The position numbers and the translations under genes were made by a program. Positions 1-8,277 of a stretch of DNA of 64,000 nt are shown one piece after another. Position 1 is the stretch's first letter, and every line of letters begins with the position of its first letter. The notes beneath the pieces were generated by a model. That model was given only the letters and a program-made list of their open reading frames with translations. It had not been told where the DNA came from and did not search any database. Location: contig NZ_CACVAN010000001.1 in assembly GCF_902726655.1 (NCBI RefSeq), positions 186,001 to 250,000 on the forward strand, read 5' to 3'. The DNA is from Virgibacillus ihumii. Its GTDB lineage: Bacteria > Bacillota > Bacilli > Bacillales > Amphibacillaceae.

Positions 1-387
1 CAGGACTTCTTTACAAATAGTGTAGGTCAAAAATGGTTATTTCTAATAATCATTATCGGATTTTTCTTGTTTGTTGGTACTTTCATGGATGCCATTCCAG
101 CCATGATTTTGTTTGTCCCTGTTATTTTGCCGGCCGCTTTGGAATTTGGAATTGATCCTGTACATCTTGGTTTAATTGTTGTGATAACCCTGGCAGTAGG
201 GCTGATTACACCGCCTTATGGATTATGTTTATTACTTGCGGCGAAAATAGGGAATATGTCAATCGAAAGATCGTTCAGAGCTGTCATACCTTATATAGCA
301 ATTATTGTGGTGGTTCTGCTGTTTATTGCATTCCTGCCGGATATTGCATTTTATATTCCAAAACTAATAAATCCAGGTTTGTTTTGA
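1..387 (+). CDS. TRAP transporter large permease (DctM-like), C-terminal part
   Basis: The reading frame is already open at base 1, so the gene begins upstream of the window and only about 128 C-terminal residues are seen. They consist of alternating hydrophobic helices with the DctM-type signature VGTFMDAIPAMI and, further on, GLITPPYG, which belong to the large membrane subunit of tripartite ATP-independent periplasmic (TRAP) transporters. These sodium-driven systems import carboxylates, sugar acids and related compounds using an extracytoplasmic binding protein. The small permease and binding protein would be expected just upstream. The following rpiA starts 29 bases after the stop, so the transporter is probably the uptake step for the sugar pathway encoded behind it. 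Family assignment is secure; the substrate is not visible. Confidence 0.9.
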   Translation, partial: QDFFTNSVGQKWLFLIIIIGFFLFVGTFMDAIPAMILFVPVILPAALEFGIDPVHLGLIVVITLAVGLITPPYGLCLLLAAKIGNMSIERSFRAVIPYIAIIVVVLLFIAFLPDIAFYIPKLINPGLF

Positions 388-416
388 GTTGGTAGTTTTA
401 TGAAAGGGTGATGATA

Positions 417-1100
417 TTGGCAGTCGGTGATAATGATAAAAAACTAGCCGCCGAGGCGTCAACGCAATTTATTAAAAATGGTATGACAGTCGGTTTGGGT
501 TCCGGTTCGACAGTAGACTTTATGCTGCAGAAGCTTGGTATTCTTGTAAAAGATGGACTTGATATGAAGGGGATACCAACTTCCGTAAAAACAGAATCAT
601 TAGCACGGAAGTATGGCATTCCGTTAACCGACTTTCCCGAAACTGCAACCGTTGATCTTGCAATTGATGGTGCAGACGAAATAGATGGGCAAATGAATCT
701 GTTAAAAGGCGGAGGGGGATCCCTTGTACGAGAAAAAATCGTCGATGCTGCAGCTGGAAAATTAATCATTATAGCCGATCAATCGAAAATCGTACAACAG
801 CTAGGCAGTTTCCCCCTACCCATTGAAGTTGTGCCATTTGGCTGGGAAATGACGAAAAACCAGATTGCTGCATATGGTGCTGAACCGAAATTGCGAAAAG
901 ACGGAAATCGCGCTTTCATTTCCGATAATGGAAATTATATATTGGACTGCAGCTTTGGTGAAATGGCAAATCCTAAACTTCTGCATAATGCATTAAAATC
1001 AATAGCAGGCGTTGTGGAGACGGGGTTATTTATTGGGATGACCGATAAAGCAATTATAGGACGAAATGGAAAAATTGAAATTATGGATGGTAATAAATAG
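417..1100 (+). CDS. rpiA: Ribose-5-phosphate isomerase A
   Basis: Interconverts ribose 5-phosphate and ribulose 5-phosphate in the cytoplasm. The protein shows the RpiA landmarks in order: the phosphate-binding GLGSGSTV near the N-terminus, the catalytic-region IDGADEID around residues 80-87, then LLKGGGGSLVREK with the conserved lysine, and IADQSK. Length (about 227 residues) is normal for the family. I chose the TTG at 417 because AAAGGGTG lies six bases before it; GTG 408 and ATG 411 would be in frame but are badly placed for that site. It is the second gene of the TRAP-rpiA-kinase-HPS operon. Here it may serve a dedicated catabolic route rather than the housekeeping pentose pathway; that is inference from context. 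Confidence 0.93.
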   Translation: MAVGDNDKKLAAEASTQFIKNGMTVGLGSGSTVDFMLQKLGILVKDGLDMKGIPTSVKTESLARKYGIPLTDFPETATVDLAIDGADEIDGQMNLLKGGGGSLVREKIVDAAAGKLIIIADQSKIVQQLGSFPLPIEVVPFGWEMTKNQIAAYGAEPKLRKDGNRAFISDNGNYILDCSFGEMANPKLLHNALKSIAGVVETGLFIGMTDKAIIGRNGKIEIMDGNK

Positions 1101-1119
1101 GATGATTGGTGGTATTGGC

Positions 1120-2070
1120 GTGAATGATGTAATTACGATCGGGGAAGCAATGATTACGTTTGATCCCGGATCAACAGGACCGATGAAATTTGTAAATACA
1201 TTTGAAAAAAAGGTTGGTGGAGCGGAATTAAATCTCGCAATCGGCTGTTCCAGGTTAGGTCTTAAAGCTGGTTGGATCAGCAGACTGGGAAATGACGAAT
1301 TCGGAAAATATATCAAAACATTTGCGCGCGGTGAAGGAATTGATGTGTCCGAAGTTCAGTTTGTTGACGGTTACCCAACCTCATTAAATTTTAAGGAAGT
1401 CATGGAGGATGGCGCTGTACGGACGTTTTACTACAGGGATAAGTCACCAACCTTGACGATGACACCAAAAGATTTAGATGAGGAATATTTTCAGCAAGCC
1501 AAGATTTTGCATATAACCGGAGTTTTTGCCGGAGTCGATCCGAAGAATGTGGAGATTCTTAATCAGGCAATTCAATTAGCCAAAAAACACGGCTTGAAAA
1601 TTTCGTTCGACCCAAATATTCGATTGCGCTTGTGGAGTAAAGAGGAAGCGAAAGAAGCACTGTCAACGATTCTGCCACACGTTGATATTTTGCTTGCCGG
1701 ACAAGAGGAAATGGATATCATTATGGGTGAAAAAGATCCTGTACGTATTATTGAAAAAGCTAAAGAATCAGGTATTTCCTACGTGGCAGTTAAACAAGGG
1801 GAAGAAGGTGCAGTCGGCTATCACGATGGGAAGATAGTGGAAGCTGCCCCGGTCAAAGCATCAAAGGTAGTCGATACAGTTGGTGCGGGAGACGGCTTTA
1901 ATGCGGGTATACTATATGGCTTTTTGCACAACTGGACATTGGATAAAACATTACAATTTGCGAATACAATCGGATCCATGGTTGTTCGTGTAGCTGGTGA
2001 CAATGAGGGGCTGCCTTATTATGAAGATGTGCAGGAACAGCTCGGTGAAAAAGAGCGGATTGAAAGGTAA
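1120..2070 (+). CDS. PfkB-family carbohydrate kinase (2-keto-3-deoxygluconate kinase-like)
   Basis: An ATP-dependent sugar kinase of the PfkB/ribokinase family. Visible are the N-terminal GGAELNLAIGCSRLG substrate-binding segment and the C-terminal family signature DTVGAGDGFNAG, with the catalytic aspartate in GAGD. The overall look (TIGEAMITFDP at the start, RLRLW in the middle) is that of 2-keto-3-deoxygluconate kinases, but specificity in this family cannot be read from sequence by eye. The GTG at 1120 is preferred because GGTGG lies seven bases upstream; ATG 1102 is in frame but has no usable site. It sits between rpiA and a hexulose-phosphate-synthase-like gene. It probably phosphorylates the imported sugar or sugar acid before aldol or decarboxylase chemistry. 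Confidence 0.85.
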   Translation: MNDVITIGEAMITFDPGSTGPMKFVNTFEKKVGGAELNLAIGCSRLGLKAGWISRLGNDEFGKYIKTFARGEGIDVSEVQFVDGYPTSLNFKEVMEDGAVRTFYYRDKSPTLTMTPKDLDEEYFQQAKILHITGVFAGVDPKNVEILNQAIQLAKKHGLKISFDPNIRLRLWSKEEAKEALSTILPHVDILLAGQEEMDIIMGEKDPVRIIEKAKESGISYVAVKQGEEGAVGYHDGKIVEAAPVKASKVVDTVGAGDGFNAGILYGFLHNWTLDKTLQFANTIGSMVVRVAGDNEGLPYYEDVQEQLGEKERIER

Positions 2071-2085
2071 GAAAGGGATGATCAG

Positions 2086-2715
2086 ATGAAATTGCAGCTT
2101 GCGTTAGATCGGTTAACCAGGGATGAATGTATACGTGTTATTGACGATGCAGAAAATGAAATGGATATTATCGAAATTGGCACCGGGGTCATCAAAGAAT
2201 ACGGGATGGCCATTGTCAGGGAAATAAGCGAACGGTACCCGGATAAAACAATTTTCGCAGATATGAAAACCTGTGACGCAGGAAAACATGAAGCGCAGCA
2301 GGCGTTTGACGCTGGTGCAGATATTACATCGGTAATGGCTTTTTCTGCTGATTCGACAATTAAAGATATGCTGCATGCTGCCAGTCAAACGGGTAACCGG
2401 GTAATGGTTGATCTTTTGGGAGTCCATTCCAGAGGCAGGGTAAAAGAGCTGCATAATCTTGGTGTTGATTTAGTAAGTCTTCATGTTGGAAAAGACATGC
2501 AAGCAGAAGGGAACCCTTTTAATTCTGATTTATTTTCACTATTAAATGGTTTCGATGACATGGAAGCTGCAGTGGCAGGCGGAATCAATTTGGATACAAT
2601 CCCTGCTGTCGCCCGGGAGAAACCGGATATTGTTATTGTGGGGAGTGCAATAACAAAGGCGGATAATCCGCAACATGCCGCTGCACAGATGAAGTCTTTT
2701 ATTCAAAACAGCTAA
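2086..2715 (+). CDS. 3-hexulose-6-phosphate synthase-like enzyme (OMP decarboxylase superfamily)
   Basis: A (beta/alpha)8-barrel protein of the HPS/KGPDC group of the orotidine-5'-phosphate decarboxylase superfamily. The metal and phosphate site motif appears as DMKTCDAG, with D59, K61 and D64. Toward the C-terminus LHVGKDMQAEG, AVAGGINLDTIP and PDIVIVGSAIT resemble HxlA-type 3-hexulose-6-phosphate synthases, which join formaldehyde to ribulose 5-phosphate or do the reverse. The related 3-keto-L-gulonate-6-phosphate decarboxylase remains an alternative. No hxlB isomerase is adjacent, which is unusual for a formaldehyde-fixing operon, whereas rpiA, acting on the pentose phosphate product, is present. 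AAAGGGATGATCAG provides a good ribosome binding site, and the gene is followed by a strong terminator. Confidence 0.75.
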   Translation: MKLQLALDRLTRDECIRVIDDAENEMDIIEIGTGVIKEYGMAIVREISERYPDKTIFADMKTCDAGKHEAQQAFDAGADITSVMAFSADSTIKDMLHAASQTGNRVMVDLLGVHSRGRVKELHNLGVDLVSLHVGKDMQAEGNPFNSDLFSLLNGFDDMEAAVAGGINLDTIPAVAREKPDIVIVGSAITKADNPQHAAAQMKSFIQNS

Positions 2716-2764
2716 ATTGGATTCAAATATTTACATTGAATTTCGATAGCGAAACTCATTGCTG

Positions 2765-2802
2765 ACCGAAGATATTTTTGTATCTTCGGTCTTTACTTTT
2801 TT
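2765..2802 (+). terminator. Intrinsic terminator after the TRAP-rpiA-kinase-HPS operon
   Basis: A perfect 10-bp stem (ACCGAAGATA/TATCTTCGGT) with a six-base loop is followed by a T-rich tail. It closes the rightward operon before the convergent permease gene. Confidence 0.88.
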
Positions 2803-2817
2803 ATCAGTTCTTATACT

Positions 2818-4154
2818 TCAAGAAGTAGATTCCTCCTGCAAGTCGGTAATGGCACTTTTGTTGGGTTCCCTGTTAGTCAGATAAACAGCCAATGCTGCAA
2901 TAACACTCGCCAATGCAAATATCATAAAACTGAATTGAAGGGAGAGGGAAGAAGCCAGTAAAATCCCGCCAATTGTTGGACCGAGGATTCCTCCGATACG
3001 TCCAATTCCTAACGCCCATCCTAATCCTGTAGAACGCATGGAAGCCGGATAATATTGCGAAACATAGGAATTGGCAAGGTTTTGCGATCCAATGGTTGTT
3101 GCGCCTGCAATTGCCACTAATAGGTATAAAAAGACCATATTCGTTGTAAATCCAAAACCGGTAATCGTAATTGCTGCAACAAGATAGAACATAATAAGTG
3201 ATTTTTTCACTCCCCAGGAATCAGCTACCCAGCCCATTAGAATGGCACCAACTGTTGCCCCTATATTTAAGGAGACCAGGAATCCTAAACTGGATCCAAG
3301 GGAATAACCTGCTTCATTCATAAATTTAGGCAGCCAGGTGGTTAATCCATATATCATGATAAGGGACATAAAATAGGTTACCCATAACATAATGGTGGAA
3401 AAAGCCCTGTTTTCGGAAAATAATGATTTAACGGTTGATGAAGATTTTTCCGCATGACTCACGACAAATTGTTCATCATTTGCCGGGTTATACGATGCAT
3501 TAACTTTTTCAAGTATTTCTCTCAGCTTTTTGTATTCTTTTCTCGCAATAAGTGATCCAGCCGAATCCGGCAATGACCGTGCTAAAAACGGTAGAAACAA
3601 TAATGGGAGAGCACCAAAGAAAAACACGGATTGCCATCCAAAATTCGGAATGATCACGATGCTTAGCGTAGCAGCGAGAATTCCTCCGATTGAATAACCA
3701 GCCATGATGGTCGCAATCATACGACTGCGTGTTCCTTTGGGCGAGTAATCACTTATGAGACCGATAACGTTCGGCATAACGCCACCTAAGCCTAATCCTG
3801 TTATAAATCTGCAAAGTCCAAATAATTCAGGGCTATTTGAAAGGCCGGTAAGCAGCATAAAAAGACTGAAAATAAACGTGCAAATCATGATGACTTTTTT
3901 CTGCCTAATTTATCTGCAATCGTACCGAAGATTAAAGCGCCAAACATCATCCCAAATAATGAATAACTGCCGATCACACCAGCTTCAACCGCTGATATAT
4001 TCCATTCGTCCATTATGGTAGGTACGACAGCTCCATACACTGTTAAGTCATATCCATCAAACACCATTAGCATGATACCCCAGAAGAGCAGCACACCATG
4101 AAACTTACTAAATTTTGCTTTTTCAATGACCTGTTCTGCATTTGTTATCTGCAT
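2818..4154 (-). pseudogene. MFS permease of the aromatic acid:H+ symporter type, split by a frameshift
   Basis: Two adjacent reading frames make one 12-helix major facilitator permease of about 445 residues. The N-terminal part (3885-4154) carries the substrate-family motif FDGYDLTVYGAVVP and the loop DKLGRKK; the second part (2818-3888) resumes at VIMICTF and runs to the end. The family is the AAHS group (PcaK/BenK-like), which imports 4-hydroxybenzoate and similar acids. The break is at a run of six A on the coding strand (T run 3895-3900); seven would restore GRKKVIMI. Start ATG 4154 is preceded by AAGGAGGA. A sequencing error, a real null allele or slippage in the homopolymer are all possible. 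No aromatic-degradation gene is nearby, so the substrate is inference. Confidence 0.85.
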
Positions 4155-4385
4155 GGTTTTATCCTCCTTATAATAATATTTGCAAAATTATTATATAAAG
4201 ATATTGCAAATAACAAAATGTTCCAATCCCTCTATATGCAACAAAATTTATAGTATTTAAAAATCAATGTGGAAAATATAACCAAGAGAAAGCTCAAAAC
4301 TTCACAAAATGTTCGAAAAATAAAAGTTTATTCTGATTATTTTTGGGTTATACTAAAAGTAGCAAGAGTAAAAGGAGTGCATAAC

Positions 4386-4532
4386 ATGCGACCGAAGATG
4401 TTAAATTTTGAACAGCTTGTTAATCAAAATAGGGAAGAACTTCTGGAAGACGAAGAAATGAATTCCCAATTTGAATTGCGTTTAGCAAAGAAACAAACTG
4501 AAGCAAGCAATTCAAAAGAACAAAATGCTTAA
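4386..4532 (+). CDS. Small FbpB-like (Fur-regulated basic protein) family protein
   Basis: A 48-residue protein beginning MRPKMLNFEQLVNQNREELL, matching the short FbpB pattern of Bacillus (basic start, FEELVxxNKxELLxD, charged tail). FbpB in B. subtilis is an RNA-chaperone-like helper of the iron-sparing small RNA FsrA; whether this protein does the same is inference. AAAGGAG lies eight bases before ATG 4386, which is why I do not use the longer in-frame extension to 4269. TATACT at 4349-4354 could be a -10 box with a poor -35; no clear Fur box was recognised. A good terminator follows directly, so it is a single-gene unit. Confidence 0.72.
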   Translation: MRPKMLNFEQLVNQNREELLEDEEMNSQFELRLAKKQTEASNSKEQNA

Positions 4533-4905
4533 TGAATCGTTTAAGGATATACAAAAAATGCTGGAATGTGCCCAATGGTGCATTCCAGCATTTTTCTATT
4601 TTCGCTTTAATAATGATTGCGTTTGCGGCGCTTGTCGTTGCAATTTTTTACTTCGTCAGTGAAATACTCTTCCAGTTTGGAAACCTCTATAAATCCTTCG
4701 TCAAATCGTATCCTTAAAAAATCGTATAAAAACTGAAAAAAGTGTTATTTTAGATGAAAAATATTAAAAGAAATTTTGCTACTTTATTAAAAGTAGATTC
4801 GATTATAGTTAAAAGAAGGTAATTATATGGTCATCTTAATAAATTCATGAGACTATTCATCTACTCACCAATATTTTGTAAAATAGATTCACTGGGGTTC
4901 CATAA
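4533..4905. other. Intergenic stretch before the defence island
   Basis: Apart from the terminator at its left end, about 300 AT-rich bases separate the FbpB-like gene from the island. On the minus strand, 4600-4740 encodes FLRIRFDEGFIEVSKLEEYF and ends NDKRRKRNHY, which looks coding in composition, but there is no normal start codon between it and an upstream in-frame stop; it may be a gene remnant. A seven-codon frame with AAGAAGG before it begins at 4828 (MVILINS); its meaning is unknown. The region presumably carries the promoter of the helicase gene, but I cannot fix it. Confidence 0.35.
4558..4600 (+). terminator. Intrinsic terminator after the FbpB-like gene
   Basis: TGCTGGAATG pairs with CATTCCAGCA across a 12-base loop, followed by TTTTTCTATTTT. 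The short reading frame that starts at 4532 runs through this hairpin, which argues against it being a gene. Confidence 0.85.
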
Positions 4906-7480
4906 ATGCATAAAGAAAAAATTTTAATCGTAAATTCGGAACAGACTAACCTTCTTAAAGAATTGACGTCTTCCTTAGAAACGTGCAATCGATTCTATTT
5001 TAGTGTAGCGTTTGTAAATTTCAGTGGTCTCCAGCTTCTTTTGGATGCAATGAAGGAAGCAAAACAAAGGGGAGTAAAAGGGAGAATAATTACCTCAACA
5101 TATTTGAATTTTACAGAACCAAAGGCTTTGGATAGGCTACGAGAGTTTAAAAATTTGGATTTAAAGGTCTTTGTAACTGAACGTAATGTTGGGTTTATAC
5201 GAAAGCATACATATTCGAATACGATGATTATTTTAAAGTGATGATTGGCTCATCCAATATTACCCAATCTGCATTAAAAAGTAATGTGGAATGGAATGTT
5301 GAAATTATTTCTAAGCATGATGAAACTTTTATCCAGCAAGTGATATTAGAGTTCCAGGATTTATGGGAAAGAAGTTCAGTAGTTGATGACTACTTTTTAC
5401 AAGACTACAAACAATTTATTCAGAATATCAATCATGTGACTTCATCTAAACCTATGATCTATGAGAAAGCCGAATATATTGTACCGAATTCCATGCAAAA
5501 AAAGGCAATGGAAAATTTAGAGCGACTTCGGACTTTAGGAGAGAAAAAAGCACTGGTCATTGCAGCAACAGGAACCGGGAAAACGTATATGTCCGCATTC
5601 GATGTACAGCATTTGAAACCAAAAAAACTACTTTTTATCGTTCATCGTGAAGAAATCTTGACAAAAGCTAAGAAAACTTACGAAAAGCTTCTTCCTAACA
5701 GAAATATTACATTTGGGATGCTGACTGGGACAAAGAAAGAATTTGAAGCAGATTATATTTTTGCAACGATCCAGACGCTTTCACGATACTATCATCAGCT
5801 CGATCCAGGTGCGTTTGATTATATTATTTATGATGAAGCACATCATGCCACCGCCGATACATATCAGCATATTATTGACTATTTTGAGCCTGATTTTATG
5901 TTAGGGATGACAGCAACACCAGAGAGAGGGGATACTCGATCTTTGAGATATTCGATTTCAATGTTGCACTTGAAGTGCGACTTCATGATGCGCTAGAAGA
6001 TGACATTGTTGTTCCATTCCACTATTTTGGGATTACGGATATTGATGAAATCGATCTCAGCGATGTACCTGTTCATGACTTAGATGAGATAACTAAACGG
6101 CTTAAGGTTAATGAACGAGTGGACTTTATTATTGAGAACATGCGGTTTTATGGGCATGATGGGAAGAAACGTAAGTGTTTAGGATTTTGTGCAAGTAGAG
6201 AACATGCGCGCTATATGACAGAGGAGTTTAATAAGCGTGGCATTCCAAGTTCTTATCTATCAGGTGAGGATGATGTGCCAGTTAGACAAGCTCGAATAGC
6301 TGAACTTGAAGATGATTGTAATGAATTACAAGTTATTTTTACGGTTGATATTTTTAACGAGGGTGTCGATATACCATCAGTCAATACAGTCTTAATGCTT
6401 CGACCTACTAATTCGCCAATTGTTTTTATTCAACAGTTGGGACGTGGGTTAAGAAAATATCAAGATAAATCCTTTTTAACAGTACTCGATTTTATCGGGA
6501 ATCATACTAAGACATTCTTAATAGCAATTGCTCTTAATGGTAGTCGTTATTATGATAAGGAAAGTCTAAAAATGGCTATATCTACAGGTTTTGCTCATTT
6601 ACCAGGTGCAACGCATATCCAAATGGATAAAATATCTCAAGAACGTATTTTGGCACAAATTGATCAGGAGAAGTTCACCTCCATGAAGTATTTAAAAGAG
6701 GAGTATTTTGAGTTTAAAAAAATGAATAACGGTAGGGTTCCTGACTTATTGATGGATTTCTATAAGTATGATGGAGCACCTGACCCAGTGCGATTCATTG
6801 ATAAAGAAAAATCCTACTTAAACTTTGTCGCAAAAGTGGAGAAAGATCAGCAGCTACAACAATTACTGGCAAACGAAACATTTGAAAAAGCATTGAAATG
6901 GTTGTCCAGCATGCTTCCACTAAAGCGAATCTATGATTTTGTTATATTGAACCACTTGTTTGAACAGCCAGTTGTCACAATTGACGAGGCTGAACAAGAG
7001 ATACTGAAATGGGTAAAAAACGTGGATAAAGATAGTGTTTATCACGCCATGGAATTCCTGAATCAGAACTTTTTTGATGACACACAGAAAAAGAGAACAC
7101 CTAAGCTCGCAAATTTAAACGATGAGCGTCTTGTCAGATCCGATTCGTTTGACCAGCTTTTGAAAAACCCAACTTATAAGAAATATTTACACGATGTTAT
7201 TGAGTATGGTTTGTTTCGCTATGACCTGGAGTTTGGTGAAGAATATTTTGGTGTACCACACTTTAAATTATATGAACAATATCAGATGATGGATGCAGCA
7301 TTGATGTCAAATTACCGAAAGAGTCATAGTGCATTCCGGGGGTTCAGGGTTACTTGCAAACGGTGATGATTATTTTCTCTATATTGATCTTCATAAAGAA
7401 GCAGACATAAAGGAAAGCATTAATTATAATGATAAGATTGTTGACCGAAACCATTTCCAGTGGGAAACCCCGAAGGTGAA
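4906..7480 (+). pseudogene. PLD-like/DEAH-box helicase with DUF3427, broken by three frameshifts and truncated at its C-terminus
   Basis: Once a large SF2 helicase of the type with an N-terminal phospholipase-D-like domain and a C-terminal DUF3427. The PLD part is at 4906-5330: with one base restored near 5196 the frame gives FHTKAYIFEYDDYF then VMIGSSNIT, i.e. the HxK...GSSN catalytic signature. Walker A AATGTGKT is near 5565-5590, YDEAHHA near 5840, GMTATPER near 5905 and the motif VI region QQLGRGLRK near 6431-6457. A second shift lies near 5940 (the intact sequence would read FEIFDFNVALEVRLHDALED), a third is an extra G in the five-G run at 7338-7342, before GLLANGDDYFLYIDLHKE of DUF3427. 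Homology stops at FQWETP near 7475, where sequence of another protein begins. Not functional as read. Confidence 0.85.
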
Positions 7481-8266
7481 GCTCAAGTTATTGCAGAACG
7501 TACACCAAGAATTCTATTCGATAGAATGGTAGCTTATCATGTTCAAAATGGATTACCAGTGCCTATCTCTTCAGGAGAATTTCAAGAAGGGGTTTCTCAA
7601 CGTTTTCCTATGCGTGATGGCATGGCTTTTTTGGAAAATCAAGTAGCAGAATATGACAAAAAAAGGACTCTTATAAAAGAATTTGCACAAATGAGTCTTT
7701 TTGTTTCTGATGAAAGTAGTGCTATTGAATGGATTCGTCAACAATTAATGAAGAAGCCTCAAACTCGTCAGGATATTCATCCGAACTTCATGAAGGAACT
7801 CCTGCATATTGCGAAACATGAATTATTACCTGAATTAGATGAACTATTGTATCAAAACTTCTTATTTTATGAAGGAAAAGGCCCTGTGCCAGACCAAATC
7901 ATGGCTTATCTACGGAGGAATTATAAGGATTTAAGAGGTTTAGAGTCGAATGATCCAAAAGTGATTGAAAAAGCCAAAAATCGTTGGTATGTACCTGATT
8001 CAACCAAACAAGCTGATTTAGAAAAATTACGTGAAAAATCACTCTTACGTGAATTTGAAGGTTACCTTGAACAACTGGAAGGAAACAAAAAGAAATTGAA
8101 ACAGTTTCGTACAGAAGCTGTTCGTGCTGGGTTCAAAAAGGCATATAGTGACAAGGATTTTGAAAAGATTGTAAAAGTAGGGGAACGTCTACCGGAGAAA
8201 ATTATTCAAGAGGATGATAAGTTACTCATGTATTTTGATAATGCATGTATACGCTTAGGGTTATAG
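7463..8266 (+). pseudogene. C-terminal remnant of a BREX-3-type (DUF1156) adenine methyltransferase, PglX-like
   Basis: A 267-residue open frame without a proper start. It begins at NPEGEAQVIAERTPRILFDR and contains FPMRDGMAFLENQVAEYDKKR, NRWYVPD, REFEGYLEQ and ends near EDDKLLMYFDNACIRLG. From memory this is the tail of the large COG1743/DUF1156 DNA methyltransferases found as PglX in type 3 BREX loci; the catalytic N-terminal two thirds, with the SAM and NPPF/Y motifs, are missing. It directly abuts the broken DUF3427 domain in a different frame, so a deletion appears to have joined the two genes. It is followed after 11 bases by an intact PglZ, the usual companion. Identification rests on recalled family sequence and should be tested by a search. 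Confidence 0.72.
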
Positions 8267-8277
8267 AAGGTGATAAA

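Noticed and set aside
3885-3905. Programmed ribosomal frameshift in the MFS permease
   Set aside because: No slippery heptamer with downstream structure was seen; a lost A in the run is simpler.
4532-4717. 61-codon hydrophobic frame after the FbpB-like gene
   Set aside because: It starts on the stop of the previous gene and reads straight through a perfect terminator; no ribosome binding site.
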